Origin: Botryotinia globosa
Taxonomy: Eukaryota > Ascomycota > Leotiomycetes > Helotiales > Sclerotiniaceae
Assembly (NCBI GenBank): GCA_014898425.1
Contig: RCSZ01000006.1
Span: 1,054,001-1,118,000, forward strand
Direction: 5' to 3'
Length of the DNA stretch: 64,000 nt
Each line of letters begins with the position of its first letter. Positions within the stretch are counted from its first letter, which is position 1. A program made the position numbers and the translations under genes. Positions 61,443 through 64,000 of this stretch are shown in pieces. The notes beneath the pieces were generated by a model. The model was not told the DNA's origin. It saw nothing but the letters and a program-made list of their open reading frames with translations, and ran no database searches.

Positions 61443-61530
61443 GCTTTCGTGGTTCAATGGTATAATTGATGATTCGAAGTAAAGTAAAGTAAAGTAAAAA
61501 AAAAAAAAAAATAAATAAATAAATAAATTC
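61443..61530 (+). other. tRNA-like 5' half followed by simple A-rich tail
   Basis: GCTTTCGTGGTTCAATGGTA at 61443-61462 looks like the acceptor and D-arm of a tRNA, with a perfect box A TGGTTCAATGG at 61450-61460. The tRNA-like part ends near the anticodon loop at about 61476. A tail of AAGT repeats, then a run of about 16 A, then AAAT repeats follows. No box B or T-arm. This is the arrangement of a retroposed, 3'-truncated tRNA or a SINE head, not of a working tRNA gene. Confidence 0.5.
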
Positions 61531-61608
61531 GCCTGTAAGCTTTCAATAAAATTTCTTTTTTAGATTTTTATAATAATAAATATAATTATATAATACTTTC
61601 TCAAAAAG

Positions 61609-61640
61609 CAAGGGGTCCGGGGGCTCGCAGGCCCCTGGTA
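61609..61640. other. GC-rich hairpin island
   Basis: A C/G-rich 30-mer in A/T-only surroundings. CCGGGGGCT and AGGCCCCTGG (61617-61638) form a stem of nine pairs, one of them G:T, and one G:G mismatch around a CGC loop. It retains CpG and CpA sites that RIP would be expected to have removed. Confidence 0.7.
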
Positions 61641-62701
61641 TATAGAAATATATTTTAAACTCAATATATTAATTTTCAATACTAATTTTAAGTTTTGTTT
61701 GTGTTATATTAAATATTTTATTAATATATTATAATTCAGTTTTTCTATACAAATACTAATCAAATTAAAAAACAATAAAATAAACTATAAATAATCCATT
61801 AATAATATCTAACGTTTTGGCTTTTATACGAGTAATAAACAAATATATATTATAAAAAACCAAAATATTATTTATTATCCTAATGAATACATTTGCTTTA
61901 TTATCTAACTCAAAGTAATTTAAATCTTAAGAATAAAAATATAAAGTATTTATTAATACAAAATTTAATTATATAAAAGTTTATATCACTTATAGCAATT
62001 ATTGAAATTATTTTATTATAAAAATTACAATTAATAACTCTATTTTATTTATTAATATATTATTATTGATATTATATAAAAATAAAATTTGATTATATAT
62101 TTATACAAATAGTAATATATTCGATATTACAAAAAACTAATTCTACTTTATAATTTATAAATCAAAAATAATATCAATAATATCTTGAATTATTTCAATC
62201 ACTCGATTATAATTGTTGAATTAATTAATAAGTATATTAGATATTTCGAAAATGTTAATAAATATTATAGAATTATTAATTAATAATAATTCTTGAATAA
62301 CAAAAAATATAATTTGATTGTTTATATTTAGATTGAATAGAATCTAAGTAATTGTTTTTTGTTGTTGGAATAATAATTTATTGTGAGTTTTTGATTGTTG
62401 AATGAAGAATGAATTAATTAGGGTTATTTTATTAATGATTTTCTGAATAAATTAATTAGATTATATTCTTAGTTTGATAGTTGGATTATTAATCATTATT
62501 ATAAGAATATAATTTGATTATCTTATTTATTATAAAATTGAATTATTTTAATCAAATATAGTAAATCTGAAGCTATTTACTATTTGAAAAGAGTATAAAA
62601 AAGGATTTGATTATAAGAAATATAATATTATAAAAAAAAACCTGGTGTTATAGGCTGGTAATTGATTTTGTTCATAGAAAAACTGCTGATTTGTTATTAT
62701 A

Positions 62702-62843
62702 TATAAGTATAATTAAAATAAAAGAAATAATATTTAGAATTAGAAACAAAAACCAAGATAATGGTCCTTGCTTATCTAATCTACACTAAGCTAATTTAGT
62801 GTATATATACATAATACTTGATTATATGCTTAAAAGTATAACA
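62702..62843. repeat. right LTR (142 bp)
   Basis: Same length as the left LTR. It begins TATAAGTATA (G-to-A against the left copy's TG start) and ends TATAACA. Its first half is more A-converted than the left copy; its second half keeps more G and C. Confidence 0.88.
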
Positions 62844-62848
62844 ACATC

Positions 62849-63510
62849 ACATCTAATTCAAACAATCCATTTGCAATGAGCCAAAGGACTATGGTTTTAC
62901 CAAAAAATTAACAAACCATGAATTTTTGGAGTGCTTTTTTGCATTAATATTGATGATATTGGTATATATGTATATATATCTAATTCCGAAGGTATCCATT
63001 CATACATTAACAACATCTCAGCATTCATTCAGCAGAGCTTCAAACATCACATCTACAATACATTGCCACGGCCCGATGCTAACGAATTTCACATTACTGT
63101 ATCTCCGCATGCAAATTAGCTCTAAATACTCACTCACCGAAGATTCTCGAGACTGATAATTCAGCAGAGCATCTTAACTATCAAATTTTGATTTGACACA
63201 GATTGACTTTGGTTTCCTCTCTTACAGTGTTTCATTCTCTAGGCTGGCAATTTCAGATGACACCAGATATCAAATACGTTAGTTACATTTTCCGGATTCA
63301 TTCATTGACTTGATGGCTGATTGTTGGTCCATCTGTCTTTGTTGTCAGTTGATTCTGCTACGACCTGAACCAGTTGACAGGTTATTGAGCCAAACAAACC
63401 ATCTAGCATTAGCAAATGCGCCTCCAAAATCTTAGGGTTCAGCAACATAACTCTCTCCACTTTGACCTCATAGAACTCTTCTTGTTTCATTTTACTCGAC
63501 AAGTCTATCC
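62849..63510. other. intergenic region between the retrotransposon and the partial gene
   Basis: Composition returns to normal at once after the target duplication. The 84-codon minus frame at 63302-63556 overlaps the next gene's 3' end in another frame. It begins EKIGSKKDASGSWIRIDLSS but has no ATG; it may be an alternative or ancestral continuation of that gene. Otherwise nothing is seen. Confidence 0.4.
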
Positions 63511-64000
63511 TTATCCAAGAGCCACTAGCATCCTTCTTGCTTCCGATCTTTTCCAAACTTCTTCTGGTATTTCTGCATTGTTGACCCTATACATGACTCC
63601 ATTTTTCCTCTCGACCTGCAATACAATTTTGGAAGGTTTAGATCCCGGATCTGGTGGGTTGTTGTTGGCAATTAGGATAAATTCGTAAGTACCGCCACCA
63701 CCCTCAGGCTTTTCTATACATGACGTTCCATCTTCCCGCGTATTTTCTTCTTCGAAATCACAATTTGCTGTTTGCGCAACCACGTTACCATTCGCATCCT
63801 TGATACCACGGTGCTTGTAAGTATATCGAGGTTCCCATGGTGTGTTTATTGAAGTCTCGTACTTCATTGTCATGATTTCCGAGAGCTCAAACTGAGCGAC
63901 TTCTGCCCAGAAAAATATGAGTTGGTCATCTGGGGTGTCGTCAAGTTTGTCAATTCCCAAGTCTGGATAGTGCTTTGGAATGTCCTTCAATGAAACCACG
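63511..64000 (-). CDS. unrecognised gene, 5' end beyond the window
   Basis: At least 162 residues are visible, ending at a stop at 63511. The frame is open to the window edge and the first visible codons (VSLKDIPKHYPDLGID) are not preceded by ATG, so the gene continues to the right. Content: acidic and aromatic (DDQLIFFWAEVAQFELSEI; NTPWEPRYTYKHRGI), then a Gly-rich loop EKPEGGGGTYEFILIANN, and a charged end ERKNGVMYRVNNAEIPEEVW. No family recognised; beta-rich fold likely. No signal peptide can be judged without the N-terminus. Confidence 0.65.
   Translation of the reverse strand, partial: VVSLKDIPKHYPDLGIDKLDDTPDDQLIFFWAEVAQFELSEIMTMKYETSINTPWEPRYTYKHRGIKDANGNVVAQTANCDFEEENTREDGTSCIEKPEGGGGTYEFILIANNNPPDPGSKPSKIVLQVERKNGVMYRVNNAEIPEEVWKRSEARRMLVALG

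Larger units (their letters stand above)
55297..62848. mobile_element. RIP-degraded LTR retrotransposon
   Basis: The element is 7542 bp between 55302 and 62843, bounded by 142-bp direct LTRs and flanked by the 5-bp target duplication ACATC (55297-55301 and 62844-62848). The interior is almost entirely A/T with very dense TA dinucleotides and stops in all frames. That is the outcome expected of repeat-induced point mutation. No gag or pol domain can be recognised; a 72-codon AT-rich frame at 56012-56230 is not meaningful. LTR length and 5-bp duplication fit Copia or Gypsy elements; the superfamily cannot be told from the ruined interior. It contains several islands of normal composition near its 3' end, listed separately. 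Primer-binding site and polypurine tract are not recognisable. Confidence 0.88.

Noticed and set aside
55444..62701. Possible mitochondrial DNA insertion because of extreme A/T content
   Set aside because: LTRs with TG..CA ends and a 5-bp target duplication explain the block as a RIP-mutated retrotransposon; no mitochondrial gene is seen.

Overview
The window is nuclear DNA of a filamentous ascomycete. Genes have short introns (mostly 45-110 nt) with GTRNGT donors, CTAAC/CTRAY branch sites and YAG acceptors. The genes are dispersed, and a 7.5 kb AT-saturated block looks like repeat-induced point mutation (RIP). Gene content and the recurrent TACCTAGGTA-type palindromes suggest Leotiomycetes, probably Sclerotiniaceae (Botrytis/Sclerotinia-like). 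That placement is inference; no search was run.

Layout. 1-20 kb is a housekeeping stretch: calcipressin (RCN1 type, +), an mpaB/DUF2236-type oxygenase (-), an Rrg9/neugrin-like mitochondrial protein (+), a long MAPKBP1/WDR62-type WD40 protein (+), the RVB1 AAA+ helicase (+), an HMG-box regulator (+) and a lineage-specific protein with internal repeats (+). 20.3-29 kb is gene-poor. It holds a dispersed repeat (copy A) interrupted by a MITE-like inverted-repeat insert, and a degenerate gene. 29-43 kb carries a secreted DUF3455 protein (+), an MFS transporter with an in-frame TGA and a 17-G tract (+), a small conserved-looking acidic protein (+), a gamma-glutamyltranspeptidase-type Ntn hydrolase (-), mitochondrial release factor 1 (+) and a pepsin-like aspartic protease (-). 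43-49.5 kb is again gene-poor, with a small membrane-protein ORF, coding remnants and copy B of the dispersed repeat in the opposite orientation. 49.5-55.1 kb holds a small secreted protein (-) and a 999-residue mitochondrial AAA ATPase (-). 55.3-62.85 kb is an intact-ended but RIP-ruined LTR retrotransposon, with 142-bp LTRs and a 5-bp target duplication. The window ends inside an unrecognised gene (-).

The genes do not form one pathway. Several serve mitochondria (Rrg9, Mrf1, the AAA ATPase), and two belong to general nuclear/signalling functions (Rvb1, calcipressin). No CRISPR array, rRNA or functional tRNA was seen.

The most novel material is in the repeats. Copies A and B (about 20.36-21.15 kb and 48.66-49.39 kb) are about 0.75 kb each, with a pol III box A/box B-like head. 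Copy A contains a 147-bp MITE-like palindrome that copy B lacks. The two retrotransposon LTRs show a mosaic transition pattern, and the element carries un-RIPed islands.
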